Source of the DNA: Rhizonema sp. PD37
Lineage (GTDB): Bacteria > Cyanobacteriota > Cyanobacteriia > Cyanobacteriales > Nostocaceae
Direction of reading: 5' to 3'
Assembly: GCA_029379215.1 (NCBI GenBank)
Contig: JAQYWO010000027.1
Coordinates: forward strand, 1 to 49,457
Length of the DNA: 49,457 nucleotides
Below are positions 1-9,428 of this stretch, in pieces. Positions within the stretch are counted from its first letter, which is position 1; each line of letters opens with the position of its first letter. The notes below the pieces were generated by a model. That model was not told the origin of the DNA. It worked only from the letters and a program-made list of their open reading frames with translations, and made no database searches. Made by a program: the position numbers and the translations under genes.

Positions 1-1137
1 ATCTTGATCAAGCACATAACGACTCACAACCCGATCCTCTATCTTACCATCCTTACTAACAAAGGGAACAGAAGTGTGAATCAATGCTAAAGCCCCAGGA
101 GGCATCAGAGATTTATCTGTTGCGATTGAACGTTCTGCGGTGAGTGGTTCTTTAATCGAACCTTGTGCTGGCGCTCCTTTGTTTTCTTGAAAAAACACAA
201 AACTTGGATCGCGGGGAATATAGATACTTAATGCTTCTGGATGCTTCTGGAAATAGTCCAAGAGAATTGGCATCGTCATACCTGCTAAAGGTAATTTACC
301 ATCGTTCGCCAATTCTCGTCCAATACTTTTGTAGGTATAAGCTGTATTGCCGGCATAGCCGATTGTGGTTTGAGTGCCGTCAGGAAGTTCAACTCGGGCT
401 GAACCCTCAATTTGAGCTAAATATGGTTCTAGGCGATCGCGGAACCAAAACAACCCCAACCCCTGTAACTTTCCGATAGTTCCTTGCAAACCATCATTTC
501 CTTCTAATTGCTGCCGAGTGGGATGAGGTTTTTGCCAGGAATCGAAATTTGGCGGTAAGCGATAAACGGGATAACGGTATTCTGCTGTCGGCAAGCGACT
601 CGCAGTATAAATTGGCTCATAGTAGGCAGTAAACAAAACTTTACCTTGTTTATCGTGTCCCACGGATTGATAAAAGACAAACTCTCGAGAAATCGCGGCA
701 TTCAGTTCATCTGGAGAGTGAGATTTCAGCAAAAGTTGACGAAATCGCTGCAAACTATGAAGAGCGCGATCGCGTGTGACTCCTGGCACTCGTGAGTGTT
801 TGTAAGCAGCATCAGCCTCACTTGTTTCCAGGTATTGTATACTATGTGCGATCGCATTCAATAGTGCCTTCTTGTCTGCGGGTTGATTATTCTTACCCCA
901 TAATTGCCAATCCTGACAAGAATTATCGCTTTGACAACAAGGAAATGGTGAATTGATAGGTATGAGTGGCGATCGTTCTTTTTGGTTTTTGATTTGAGAG
1001 GACGTTGGCAGCTTCCATTTTTCCAACCTACACTCTGGTGGACTTAGTTCTTTATACTCTAACTTTTGCAAAGGGACTAGAAAAATTAAAGGAACTACAG
1101 GAAGGCTGAGAGTGATGGCAGTAAGTTGTTTTCTCAT
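1..1137 (-). CDS. mltA: Murein transglycosylase A (MltA), 3' end outside window
   Basis: The reverse strand is open from an ATG at 1135-1137 to the left edge (379 codons, no stop), so the gene is cut by the window, not broken. MltA-type lytic transglycosylases cleave the MurNAc-GlcNAc bond of peptidoglycan, leaving a 1,6-anhydro end; they are envelope enzymes. The N-terminus (MRKQLTAITLSLPVVPLIFL) looks like a signal peptide or anchor. The middle carries MltA-domain motifs: FTAYYEP, YRYPVYRLP, TIGYAGNTAYTYKSIGREL. Near the edge PLTAERSIATDKSLMPPGAL begins the C-terminal 3D domain, whose Asp-rich active site is only partly inside the window. It lies 55 bp downstream of pxcA on the same strand and may be cotranscribed with it. 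The family call rests on motif recall, not a search. Confidence 0.85.
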   Translation of the reverse strand, partial: MRKQLTAITLSLPVVPLIFLVPLQKLEYKELSPPECRLEKWKLPTSSQIKNQKERSPLIPINSPFPCCQSDNSCQDWQLWGKNNQPADKKALLNAIAHSIQYLETSEADAAYKHSRVPGVTRDRALHSLQRFRQLLLKSHSPDELNAAISREFVFYQSVGHDKQGKVLFTAYYEPIYTASRLPTAEYRYPVYRLPPNFDSWQKPHPTRQQLEGNDGLQGTIGKLQGLGLFWFRDRLEPYLAQIEGSARVELPDGTQTTIGYAGNTAYTYKSIGRELANDGKLPLAGMTMPILLDYFQKHPEALSIYIPRDPSFVFFQENKGAPAQGSIKEPLTAERSIATDKSLMPPGALALIHTSVPFVSKDGKIEDRVVSRYVLDQD

Positions 1138-1192
1138 ACTTGGGGACTTGCTAATTCCGAACTGCTAACTGCTCATCGCAACTTCCTACTTC

Positions 1193-2509
1193 TTACTCAT
1201 TCATATTACGGTAGGTAGCAACGGCTGAAGGTGATATCCGATTCAAGAATCGGAATATCCAGTATTTAAAGATGGTATCTAAAATTACTGGAAATGTGGC
1301 GATAAATAAGAAGATTAAATCGTGACTTGCTGGTAATCCCCAATGGCTTGACACGCCTTCTAGAAGAACTTCCCAACCGTGAGGAGAGTGGAAACCGACG
1401 AAGATATCAGTGAATAGAATGATAATAAAAGCCTTGGCACTGTCGCTGAGACCGTATACAATGTTATCAATAAAACTTTTGAGCATAGCAATTTCTCGCT
1501 TGCTTGCGAGTAAAAGCGCCGAAAAAGCTGCAACTGATAACATATCTGCAAAAATATTCTTAATAGCATTGGCACCAATATTGCGATATTCTTCAGCAAT
1601 TTCACTTGCCTTTTCTTGCATCTGAATTTCTATGTTCTCTGCAGATAAAGCGACAGTACCAATCAAATTCTCAAACTTGAGCCTCTCTTCAAATTTCTCC
1701 AAATCTTCTAAGGCTTTTTCTTCCATTTCATAGTTCAGGAAGATTGCCGCTTCGTTGGAGCTTTTAAAATTGTTAATAATTGGTCCTATTACCAAATTTT
1801 TTGATAGCTGATGAGTTAAAAGAGGAACTATAATAAGTAAGAGGATAAATCTAGTAGCTACGAGCGTTCTTTTTCTGGAATTCCGAAAGTTTTGAATAAC
1901 ATTTTGTTCCGCATTCGGATCTAACTCAGTTTGCAAACGCGAAAAAGTGCTAAAAATCGACCGAGGTAATACTCCTGTAGCATCTGCCTTACTTGGGGGT
2001 TTACTTACAATCTTTTTGCTGACAGGATTGGGCGATTTGTGTTGAATTGCTGTAGATTCTACAGTGACTGGTGTATCTTGAGTAGTAACTATTTCTCTTG
2101 ACTCGACTTCATAATCATCCGCTATGTTGTATTTTGCTGTGACTTGATCAATAAGTTTTAGCTTTTCTAAAATCAAGGAGGGCTCTGGTATTTCTATACC
2201 CAATCTTAAAGCTTCTTTTTGATTTGATTCGTTCAGGAAAAAACGGCAGGCTTTAAACTCAGTCAGCCTCATCCTGATATTTTTTAATTGTTTTTTTAAA
2301 TCCGACTCAAAATAATCCATGACACTGCTGCTATACCTGCCTGTGTCGCGACTTATTTTCTTCCCGTTGAAATGCTCGTTTTCTACTGTTTGAATCTGCA
2401 AGGCTGTTTTATAAGCCTCATTCAAAGAACGCTCTGGTGTCCGTAAATACCACACGTAGGCTCTCAGTAAGAAAGGGTATATTTTCTGACTGTAAATAGA
2501 TTTTATCAT
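1193..2509 (-). CDS. pxcA: Proton extrusion protein PxcA (CemA family)
   Basis: 438 residues, near the usual cyanobacterial PxcA length. PxcA (CotA) is the relative of chloroplast CemA and is needed for light-induced Na+-dependent proton extrusion; it sits in the inner membrane. The N-terminal half is soluble and charged (MIKSIYSQKIYPFLLRAYVW, then helical stretches rich in Lys and Glu). The C-terminal half has about four hydrophobic segments: near residue 220, around 315-335, 355-372 and 395-420. The CemA signature GFHSPHGWE (about 372-380) precedes the last segment, and the protein ends RISPSAVATYRNMNE as in the family. Its ATG is 86 bp from the divergent start of the helicase-like gene, so the two share a promoter region. 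mltA follows 55 bp downstream. Confidence 0.88.
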   Translation of the reverse strand: MIKSIYSQKIYPFLLRAYVWYLRTPERSLNEAYKTALQIQTVENEHFNGKKISRDTGRYSSSVMDYFESDLKKQLKNIRMRLTEFKACRFFLNESNQKEALRLGIEIPEPSLILEKLKLIDQVTAKYNIADDYEVESREIVTTQDTPVTVESTAIQHKSPNPVSKKIVSKPPSKADATGVLPRSIFSTFSRLQTELDPNAEQNVIQNFRNSRKRTLVATRFILLLIIVPLLTHQLSKNLVIGPIINNFKSSNEAAIFLNYEMEEKALEDLEKFEERLKFENLIGTVALSAENIEIQMQEKASEIAEEYRNIGANAIKNIFADMLSVAAFSALLLASKREIAMLKSFIDNIVYGLSDSAKAFIIILFTDIFVGFHSPHGWEVLLEGVSSHWGLPASHDLIFLFIATFPVILDTIFKYWIFRFLNRISPSAVATYRNMNE

Positions 2510-2595
2510 TTTAGCAATCGTTCAACATTGTTTAATAGCTTTCAGGCTTGCTTTAACGTGTTAGATATCCTAACAAATATACAAGGAGAAAGTCT

Positions 2596-4929
2596 GTGAT
2601 GTCTGATTCCTTATGGATAAATGGTCCCAGCCGCAGTGGCAAGACTGAGCGCTTAGTGCAACAGTTTTGTAATTGGGTTAACAATGAAGTTTCTCCTAGA
2701 GAATTATTACATACTCAAAACCGAGGACGAAACAATCAGGAGACTATTTTAAAACAATTGTATCTCCATCAAACTTCCCCGGCTGTTTTAGTTTTAGCCG
2801 CCAATGATGACAATCGGCGAGAATTAGCAAACAGAATTGTGACTGCCACACAAGGACAATATCCTCTACGCGGCAAAACTCCTTTAGGTTTTTTTCAAGA
2901 TGAAGTCATTTTATTCTGGCCTCTGCTGATACAGTCGTTGAAGTTGAAGGCGCAATTTCCAGTACGACTGCGCCCAGAAACCGAACAGGAATTGGCAACC
3001 AAGCTATGGCGTTTTCAGTTAGAAGCAGAAATTTTGCTCACCCGTGCCCAGAATTCCGTGGAAGCAGAGGAAAATTCTTATGGCGGTATCCGTCGAACGC
3101 TCTCCTCGACTGTGAGTGAGTACCGCTTGGTGCGTCGCATCCTCGATTTACTGCAATTAGCGGCTTACAGTGGTACTATAAGTGAAGATATCGCTAGCGT
3201 TTTAGAAAAAGGTTTAGGAGAAGAGGGAAGCTCTTTAGGATTGGGACAACTCAAACCGGACTTTCTAGCATCTTTACTCCTAGATTGGCGTAACTGGTGT
3301 TTGGAAAGGGGATTGCTGACTTACGGAATCGTGACGGAACTTTACAGCCAGCATTTGTTACCAAACCCAAACTACCAGCAGCAGCTGGCAAAACGCTATC
3401 AGGCAGTGCTAGCAGATGACGTGCAGGATTACCCGGCTGTAGCACGTCATTTATTGCAGTCACTTCTACAAGGTGGTGCCGTTGGAGCCTTTAGCTACAA
3501 TCCTGATAGCACAGTGCGTTTGGGGCTGGGAGGCGATCCTGATTATATATCAAGATTAACGTTTCAATGTCGCGTGGAAACCTTGACTCAGCCGAGTGGT
3601 AGTTGCCTCGCAGAAACGCTCACCACACCAATGCTGGAATTAATCACACAACCATTACTATACAGTTTACCACAGTCAGTACAGTCAATTCAAACAACTT
3701 CCCGTGCTCAACTGTTACGGAAAACTGCAGAGGTGATTGTTCATGCCATCAAGCAAGGGCAAGTGCAGCCAAATGAAGTCGCGATTATCGCACCCGGTTT
3801 AGATGCGATCGCCCGCTACACAATCATGGAAATCCTCTCCAAGCAAAATATTCAGGTAGAGTCTCTCAACGATCAACGTCCGTTAATTAGTTCTCCCGTT
3901 ATCCGAGGATTACTCACCATGCTAGCACTCATCTATCCCGGTTTAGGACGTTTGGTAGATCGCGATGCTGTAGCCGAGATGTTGGTTGTTTTGAGTCGGG
4001 GGTACGCCGTGTACGAGGCGTCCGGGGAAGAAGAGACATCTCTTGAAGCGTCCCCACGTCTCCGTACTCCCTCTTACTCAACAATTGACCCCATACGTGC
4101 TGGATTGATAGCAGATTACTGCTTTGTGCCACATCCCGATCAACCTAATTTGCTACCTGTGACTGCGTTTGAGCGTTGGGATCGACTTGGTTACGGCGCA
4201 ACAACGGTTTATGCAGAGATATTGCAGTGGATAGACAAACAGCGATCGCAACAAGAGATGCGTCTTATTCCCAGTCCGATCTCGCTTTTAGATCGAGCGA
4301 TTCAGCGCTTTTTATGGAATGGGAGCAATCTCCCCTACAACCAACTCTCAGCATTGCGGGAATTACTGGAAACAGCACAACATTACTGGGAAATTGATAC
4401 CAGGTTGCGACAGACTCATTCAGCGTATAATCAGTGGGAATCTCTTGCAGAAGCTGACAACAGAGACGTGAATTTATCAGAAAATCTCACCCCCTCACCT
4501 CAAAATACCATTGCTGAATTTATACAATTACTGCGGCGTGGGACAATTACCGCCAATTCCTATCCTGTTCGCTCCATTGGCGCTGTCTCAAAGTCTGTAA
4601 CCTTAGCAACAATTTTCCAATATCGCTCAAGTCGGCAATTTCATCGCTGGCATTTCTGGCTAGATGCAGGTTCGCCTTTGTGGGCAAAAGGTGGTGCAGC
4701 GACTTTGTTTGGAGCATCGCTATTTCTTCAAGAAAGGCTTGGACAACCTTGGACAGCAGAAGATGAAAAATTAGCAGAAGAACAAAGACTCCAAAGGATT
4801 TTAGCAGATTTGCTCTCCCGTGTCTCTGAGCAAGTTTACTTATGTCACAGTGATTTAGCTGTGAATGGGCAAGAACAACTTGGTTCACTGTTACCTTTAG
4901 TCAATGCTTGTGTTCCGAGTCAGGAGTAG
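2596..4929 (+). CDS. UvrD/AddB-like SF1 helicase-family protein
   Basis: 777 residues. A P-loop at residues 9-17 (NGPSRSGKT) and a UvrD-type motif II variant, LADDVQDYP (about 272-280, DDVQD where UvrD has DEFQD), followed by GGDPDYI in the place of the UvrD GDPDQ motif, give an SF1 helicase core. The segment EVAIIAPGLDAIARY (about 390-410) resembles the start of domain 2A. No PD-(D/E)XK nuclease motif was recognised at the C-terminus. Such proteins act on DNA in recombination or repair; the exact role is unknown. AGGAGA at 2583-2588 serves either GTG 2596 (7-nt spacing) or ATG 2599 (10-nt spacing). Odd point: residues about 468-491 are low-complexity and encoded by an imperfect inverted repeat (4000-4070), which looks like an in-frame insertion. 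Confidence 0.7.
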   Translation: MMSDSLWINGPSRSGKTERLVQQFCNWVNNEVSPRELLHTQNRGRNNQETILKQLYLHQTSPAVLVLAANDDNRRELANRIVTATQGQYPLRGKTPLGFFQDEVILFWPLLIQSLKLKAQFPVRLRPETEQELATKLWRFQLEAEILLTRAQNSVEAEENSYGGIRRTLSSTVSEYRLVRRILDLLQLAAYSGTISEDIASVLEKGLGEEGSSLGLGQLKPDFLASLLLDWRNWCLERGLLTYGIVTELYSQHLLPNPNYQQQLAKRYQAVLADDVQDYPAVARHLLQSLLQGGAVGAFSYNPDSTVRLGLGGDPDYISRLTFQCRVETLTQPSGSCLAETLTTPMLELITQPLLYSLPQSVQSIQTTSRAQLLRKTAEVIVHAIKQGQVQPNEVAIIAPGLDAIARYTIMEILSKQNIQVESLNDQRPLISSPVIRGLLTMLALIYPGLGRLVDRDAVAEMLVVLSRGYAVYEASGEEETSLEASPRLRTPSYSTIDPIRAGLIADYCFVPHPDQPNLLPVTAFERWDRLGYGATTVYAEILQWIDKQRSQQEMRLIPSPISLLDRAIQRFLWNGSNLPYNQLSALRELLETAQHYWEIDTRLRQTHSAYNQWESLAEADNRDVNLSENLTPSPQNTIAEFIQLLRRGTITANSYPVRSIGAVSKSVTLATIFQYRSSRQFHRWHFWLDAGSPLWAKGGAATLFGASLFLQERLGQPWTAEDEKLAEEQRLQRILADLLSRVSEQVYLCHSDLAVNGQEQLGSLLPLVNACVPSQE
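4000..4070. repeat. Possible palindromic insertion inside helicase-like gene
   Basis: GTACG near 4002 pairs with CGTAC near 4063, and GAGGCGTCCGGGGA (4014-4027) pairs imperfectly with TCCCCACGTCTCC (4051-4063). The encoded peptide is Glu/Ser-rich and unlike the flanking helicase sequence. It resembles in composition the interspersed repeats found between genes here. No clear target duplication was seen. Confidence 0.35.
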
Positions 4930-5044
4930 AGCATCCTTGACAGGTTAAGGAAATAGCACAAATGTCTGCGAGGGTGCAGGAAAAGGGGATAAATTTAGCT
5001 TGGACAAAGGCTTTCGGACAGTTTTGACAACACCTAAGTCTTGA

Positions 5045-5397
5045 TTCTCGCTCTTCAGCGAAGTATTAACAGGATCATCAGCTTTACCTTTTTCCTACAC
5101 AACACTTCTTTAAAAAGATTCTCAAACAATTCTGCTGGGAAAACCAAAAATCTTTCTGATGGAGATTGTTGGGCAATCTTAGTGGCTTGACACCAAAGTA
5201 AATCTTCCCTTGCTAACAGTCGGGTTAACTCTTGTACAGAATGGAACTTGTCTCCACAACAGTGTTAAAACTGCTGCAACCATTAAAGACAAGTTAAGAA
5301 CTCTATTTCGTAATCCTAATTGCTTATAGTATTTTTGTTGTGCAAAAATAGGAGGAGTTAATAAAGCTTTTAAGTGATTAGCGGTAAGCGTAGCCAT
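5045..5397 (-). pseudogene. IS4-type transposase, N-terminal remnant with frameshift
   Basis: On the minus strand the reading begins MATLTANHLKALLTPPIF at 5397 and runs LNLSLMVAAVLTLLWRQVP, which I recognise as the start of a common cyanobacterial IS4-family transposase. Around 5247-5255 the homology moves to another frame: VQELTRLLAREDLLWCQATK, then SERFLVFPAELFE, ending at a stop near 5045. The catalytic DDE part is absent. This is a frameshifted, truncated relic, not an active insertion sequence; no terminal inverted repeats were identified. Confidence 0.75.
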
Positions 5398-5823
5398 GCC
5401 GTCAGGTTTATCGCTTCATTATTTATAGTAGGAGTATTGTGTCTTTGTACGCGGTCAGAGTTTCGTTTTTGGGCTTTGGGCATGGTAAAAAACCAACATT
5501 TCTTTACCTCAAGAGATAATTTACCCTAACCAACACCAAATGAATTGAAGGGAATTAATGGGGTAATGTCCTTGTCTAGAGCGCCAGTTGAGTAGAAGAT
5601 GTTGACAAATTACGCATAGTATGAATAAGGTGTGATGTAGATTCCTCAAAGTTTTAGACAACCCTGTCGGTTTGATAGCTGAAAAAAAGCCAGCATTTAA
5701 TGCTATTACTATCAATGCGCTTTACATTTACTATTTACCTAAAATTGCTCGATTCTCGTAAATTGTCAACTCAATACTTGGTCTAAAACTTCAAAAATTA
5801 CCGAAATACTATCAAAAATACAC
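5398..5823. other. Intergenic region, probably decayed mobile DNA
   Basis: No credible gene. Minus-strand translation of 5529-5590 gives ALDKDITPLIPFNSFGVG followed by a stop, which looks like a protein C-terminus, perhaps of a second transposase relic, but I cannot assign it. The last 100 bp before 5824 are AT-rich and would hold the promoter of the CHAT gene; no clear Shine-Dalgarno precedes its ATG. Confidence 0.4.
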
Positions 5824-8529
5824 ATGAAAACGTCTCAGTGCATGACATTTGTTCGAGTCGCTTTGGTGGGACTGATCATCACTATCAGCCTCCATGCCTC
5901 AATTGCTGTTGCACTAGACAAGACTGGCAACTGGATTAAGGAGGAAAATAAAAAGCAGCAGGTAGAAACTGCATCAAATTCCTTTGATTCCTCTGCGACT
6001 GCTTCACCTGCTCAAGTGGTGCAACTTGCAGAAAACCGTTATCAAGCAGGACAATATTCAGAGGCGATCGCTCTTTGGCAACAAGCAGCAACAATTTATA
6101 ACACTAAAGGCGATCGCCTCAATCAAGCACTCGTTCTCAGTTTCCAAGCCACAGCCAGAGAAGAACTGGGACAATGGCAAAAAGCAAATGAAGCAAGTAA
6201 CAAAGCTATTTCGCTGTTAAACGCTCAAAATACAGCCCAAAATCCAGATACTTCACACGTTCAGGCCCAAGTCCTTACCGTTCAAGGAAAATTACAACTG
6301 GCTCAAGGCAAAGCAACAGAAGCCTTGCAAACTTGGCAAAATGCTGAAACGGCTTACCGCAAAGCGAAAGATACTAACGGTATACTCGGTAGCCAAATTA
6401 ACCAAGCAAGAGCCTTACAAACACAGGGACTTTACAGACGAGCTACGACTCTTCTGACTCAAGTAGAACAGTCGCTTCAAAACCAGCCCGATTCGCGTCT
6501 CAAAATAATTGGTTTGCGAAACCTTGGCAAGGTTTTGAGATTAGTTGGCAATCTTGCACAATCTCGGACTGTCTTGCAGCAAAGCTTAGTGATTGCTGAG
6601 AAACGGAGAGACAAGACGCAAGTTCCGGAGAATCAATTTGCTTCAGATATCAGTGGCATTTTGCTGAGTTTGGGAAACACTGCCCGTGCCCAAGGAGATA
6701 TAAATACTGCCCTGACATATTACCACAAAGCAGTCACCACCGCTCCCTCGCTCACAGCAAAAACTCAAATTCAGCTTATGCAGTTAAGCCTACTGGTTGA
6801 AGCAAATCGATGGGCAGAAGCTCAAGGTTTATTGCCTCAAATTCAATCTCAGATTGCCAAGTTGCCACCAAGTCGCCTAAGCGCTTATGCTCGAATCAAT
6901 TTGGCTCAAAGCTTAGTGAAGATGAGAAGCAGGGGAGGAAATGTTGAAAGAATTGGGGAAGCTTTATCCTCCCATCTCCTCAGTACCTCAGCTCAAGAAT
7001 TAGCCACTACTATCGAACAAGTTCGCACCCTTGGCGATCGCCGTGCCGAATCCTATGCCCTTGGTACTTTAGGAAACTTGTATGAAAGTACCCACCAATG
7101 GGATAGCGCTAAAACCCTTACACAACAAGCTCTCAGCTTAGCTCAGTCAATTGATGCAGGTGACATTGCTTATCAGTGGTATTGGCAGTTAGGACGGATT
7201 TTTTGTCAAGGCACACAGCCATGTACCTCCACGGGAAATCTGCAAAATGCCACCTCTGCGTATGCAGAAGCAGTCAAAACGCTCCAATCCCTGCGTAGTG
7301 ATCTCGTCGCCATCAATCAAGATGTACAGTTTTCGTTCCGGGAAAACGTGGAACCTGTCTATCGACAATTTGTTGAGCTTTTGCTTACCCCATATCCTCC
7401 TGACGGGGGTGAACCCAGCCAGAAAAACCTGAAACAAGCTCGCGAGGTTATCGAAGCGTTGCAGTTAGCAGAACTCGAAAACTTCTTCCGAGAAGCATGT
7501 GTCAAGACTCGGACTGTACAAATTGACCAGATTGATCCACAAGCTGCTGTCATTTACCCAATCATTTTGCCCAATAAGTTCGCTGTTATCTTGTCCTTGC
7601 CTAACCAACCTTTGCGTTATCACCAGATACCTAAAGCTCAAGCAAAAGTCGAGCTTATCTTAAACCAAATGCGTCAATCTCTTAGACCCACAGCTTTTGT
7701 AGAAGATTGGTTGCCTGTTGCCCAAGAAGTGTATAATCTGGTGCTGCGTCCTCACTCGTCTCAATTAGAGGCAAGTGGCGTAAAAACCCTCGTGTTTGTT
7801 CCAGATGGCTTACTTCGCAATCTGCCTATGGCAACGCTCCACGATGGTCAGCAGTATCTTATCGAGAAGTATAGCATTGTGCTAACCCCCGGTTTACAAC
7901 TGCTTAAACCCCAACCCTTAGAAAGCCAACGGCTCAAAGGACTATTGGCAGGGCTAAGTCAAGCGAGGGAGAATTTTCCAGCTTTGCCGAATGTTGCCGT
8001 TGAAATTGACAAAATTGAAGCAGAAATTCCGGCTCAGGTGCTTCTCAATCAATCCTTTACCAATCGAATCTTTCAAAACCGGGTTGATTCGACTCCTGTG
8101 TCAATCGTTCACCTAGCAACGCATGGTCAGTTTAGTTCTAATGCTGATGATACCTTTATTTTGACCTGGGATGGACGTATAAACGTTAAACAATTGGATC
8201 AACTGCTGCGTTCTCGAGAGGGAAAACTCATCCCCATCGAATTGCTAGTACTTAGCGCCTGTCAAACGGCGGCAGGTGACCAGCGGGCTGCATTAGGAAT
8301 GGCTGGTTTTGCTGTACAATCAGGAGCACGAAGTACGATCGCCTCCTTGTGGTCAGTCAGCGATCGCTCCACAGCATTGCTGATGATTTCGTTTTATCGA
8401 GAGTTAAGTAAGCCTGGCGTTACAAAAGCCGAAGCTCTGCGTCGTGCTCAAGTTGCTTTGTTGCACCAAGACGATTACAATTCTCCTTATTATTGGGCAC
8501 CGTTTGTTCTCCTAGGAAATTGGCTGTAA
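5824..8529 (+). CDS. TPR-CHAT protein (caspase-like), locus 1
   Basis: 901 residues. An N-terminal hydrophobic segment (about 8-31, ending SIAVALDK) suggests export or anchoring. Residues about 60-480 are tetratricopeptide-type helical repeats (AENRYQAGQYSEAIALWQQA; ALGTLGNLYESTHQWDSAK). The C-terminal CHAT domain, a clan CD caspase-like protease fold, keeps the dyad: His767 in VHLATHG and Cys813 in VLSACQT, with the usual later motif TIASLWSVSD. CHAT proteases are known to cleave partner proteins in conflict and cell-death systems, but most TPR-CHAT proteins of cyanobacteria are uncharacterised. The DUF928 gene starts 8 bp after the stop, and the CHASE2 kinase overlaps that gene, so the three are one transcription unit. 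The substrate is unknown. Confidence 0.9.
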   Translation: MKTSQCMTFVRVALVGLIITISLHASIAVALDKTGNWIKEENKKQQVETASNSFDSSATASPAQVVQLAENRYQAGQYSEAIALWQQAATIYNTKGDRLNQALVLSFQATAREELGQWQKANEASNKAISLLNAQNTAQNPDTSHVQAQVLTVQGKLQLAQGKATEALQTWQNAETAYRKAKDTNGILGSQINQARALQTQGLYRRATTLLTQVEQSLQNQPDSRLKIIGLRNLGKVLRLVGNLAQSRTVLQQSLVIAEKRRDKTQVPENQFASDISGILLSLGNTARAQGDINTALTYYHKAVTTAPSLTAKTQIQLMQLSLLVEANRWAEAQGLLPQIQSQIAKLPPSRLSAYARINLAQSLVKMRSRGGNVERIGEALSSHLLSTSAQELATTIEQVRTLGDRRAESYALGTLGNLYESTHQWDSAKTLTQQALSLAQSIDAGDIAYQWYWQLGRIFCQGTQPCTSTGNLQNATSAYAEAVKTLQSLRSDLVAINQDVQFSFRENVEPVYRQFVELLLTPYPPDGGEPSQKNLKQAREVIEALQLAELENFFREACVKTRTVQIDQIDPQAAVIYPIILPNKFAVILSLPNQPLRYHQIPKAQAKVELILNQMRQSLRPTAFVEDWLPVAQEVYNLVLRPHSSQLEASGVKTLVFVPDGLLRNLPMATLHDGQQYLIEKYSIVLTPGLQLLKPQPLESQRLKGLLAGLSQARENFPALPNVAVEIDKIEAEIPAQVLLNQSFTNRIFQNRVDSTPVSIVHLATHGQFSSNADDTFILTWDGRINVKQLDQLLRSREGKLIPIELLVLSACQTAAGDQRAALGMAGFAVQSGARSTIASLWSVSDRSTALLMISFYRELSKPGVTKAEALRRAQVALLHQDDYNSPYYWAPFVLLGNWL

Positions 8530-8537
8530 TAAACGCT

Positions 8538-9428
8538 ATGTATCGCATAAAAGCTTTATTGTGTAATACTTCCCTTGGAGTTGCCCTAACTTTAGAATTG
8601 GTGATCGCTCCCTTGTCGGCAATACTTATTGTACCCTATGTTAAAGCAGCAGAACTGGATGCACGTGGACAGCAGCAAATCTCAAAGGTAAAGGATGCAA
8701 ACCCCAAGCCAAGCATTTATCCTCCACCTCCTCCACCGAGGAATCCTGATAGCTCAGTACCAGGAGGACGGCGTGACCGAACTGCTTGTCCTCAGGACAC
8801 TGAAGCGGTAACAACAGGTCCGTTGCTGACTGCTCTTAGCCCAATAAATAAACCAGGCTTAACTTTAGCAGAGCGTCCAACTTTTCTTGTATACGTACCA
8901 AAAACCAGCGCTAAAACCGCAGAATTCAGTCTACGTAATCAAAATGGTAGCGGTGTATATCGGACAACGTTTGCCTTAACCAATACCCCTGGTATTGTCA
9001 CCATCAGCTTACCATCTAATGCACCACCTTTAGAGATTAAGAAGCGATATACGTGGTCATTTGCCGTCATTTGTAACCAGAGCGATCGCGTTGAAGATCA
9101 ATTTGTCACAGGCATTGTTCAACGAACCGAACTCGATCCAACTCGCTTGCGCCAAATTGAGCAAGCAGTTCTCAATCAACGTGTTTTATTATACCAAAAA
9201 GCTGACATTTGGTACGACGCTCTCCCCATCCTATTAAAGTTACGGCGCAGCCAACCTAATGACTCAAGCATCGGCGCAATCTGGCGCGAATTTCTGCAAT
9301 CTGGTGGAGTCGATGTCATGATTGATAACAAGTTAAAAGATAACAAATTAAAAGATAATAATATTAAGTTAAACACCAGAGAAAACTCACGCTATTCGAT
9401 CGCATTCATCTTATGTGGGCAAAGCTGA
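8538..9428 (+). CDS. DUF928 protein, locus 1
   Basis: 296 residues from ATG 8538, which lies 8 bp after the CHAT stop; an in-frame upstream start (8493) would sit inside the CHAT gene and is less likely. The N-terminus (residues 1-35) looks like a signal peptide, so the protein is probably periplasmic. It has a Pro-rich linker, then the DUF928 core: TACPQDTEAV, LTLAERPTFLVYVP, TNTPGIVTISLP, YTWSFAVIC and WYDALPILLKLR. DUF928 has no known function; it occurs mainly in cyanobacteria beside CHAT and CHASE2 genes. The C-terminus carries a short tandem repeat (DNKLKDNKLKDNN, encoded at about 9325-9362). The last 16 bp overlap the start of the kinase gene, a sign of translational coupling. A paralogue lies at 40549. 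Confidence 0.82.
   Translation: MYRIKALLCNTSLGVALTLELVIAPLSAILIVPYVKAAELDARGQQQISKVKDANPKPSIYPPPPPPRNPDSSVPGGRRDRTACPQDTEAVTTGPLLTALSPINKPGLTLAERPTFLVYVPKTSAKTAEFSLRNQNGSGVYRTTFALTNTPGIVTISLPSNAPPLEIKKRYTWSFAVICNQSDRVEDQFVTGIVQRTELDPTRLRQIEQAVLNQRVLLYQKADIWYDALPILLKLRRSQPNDSSIGAIWREFLQSGGVDVMIDNKLKDNKLKDNNIKLNTRENSRYSIAFILCGQS

Noticed and set aside
165..701. Frames on both strands over the first 700 bp
   Set aside because: Shadows of the edge-truncated mltA gene, whose own frame is open to position 1.
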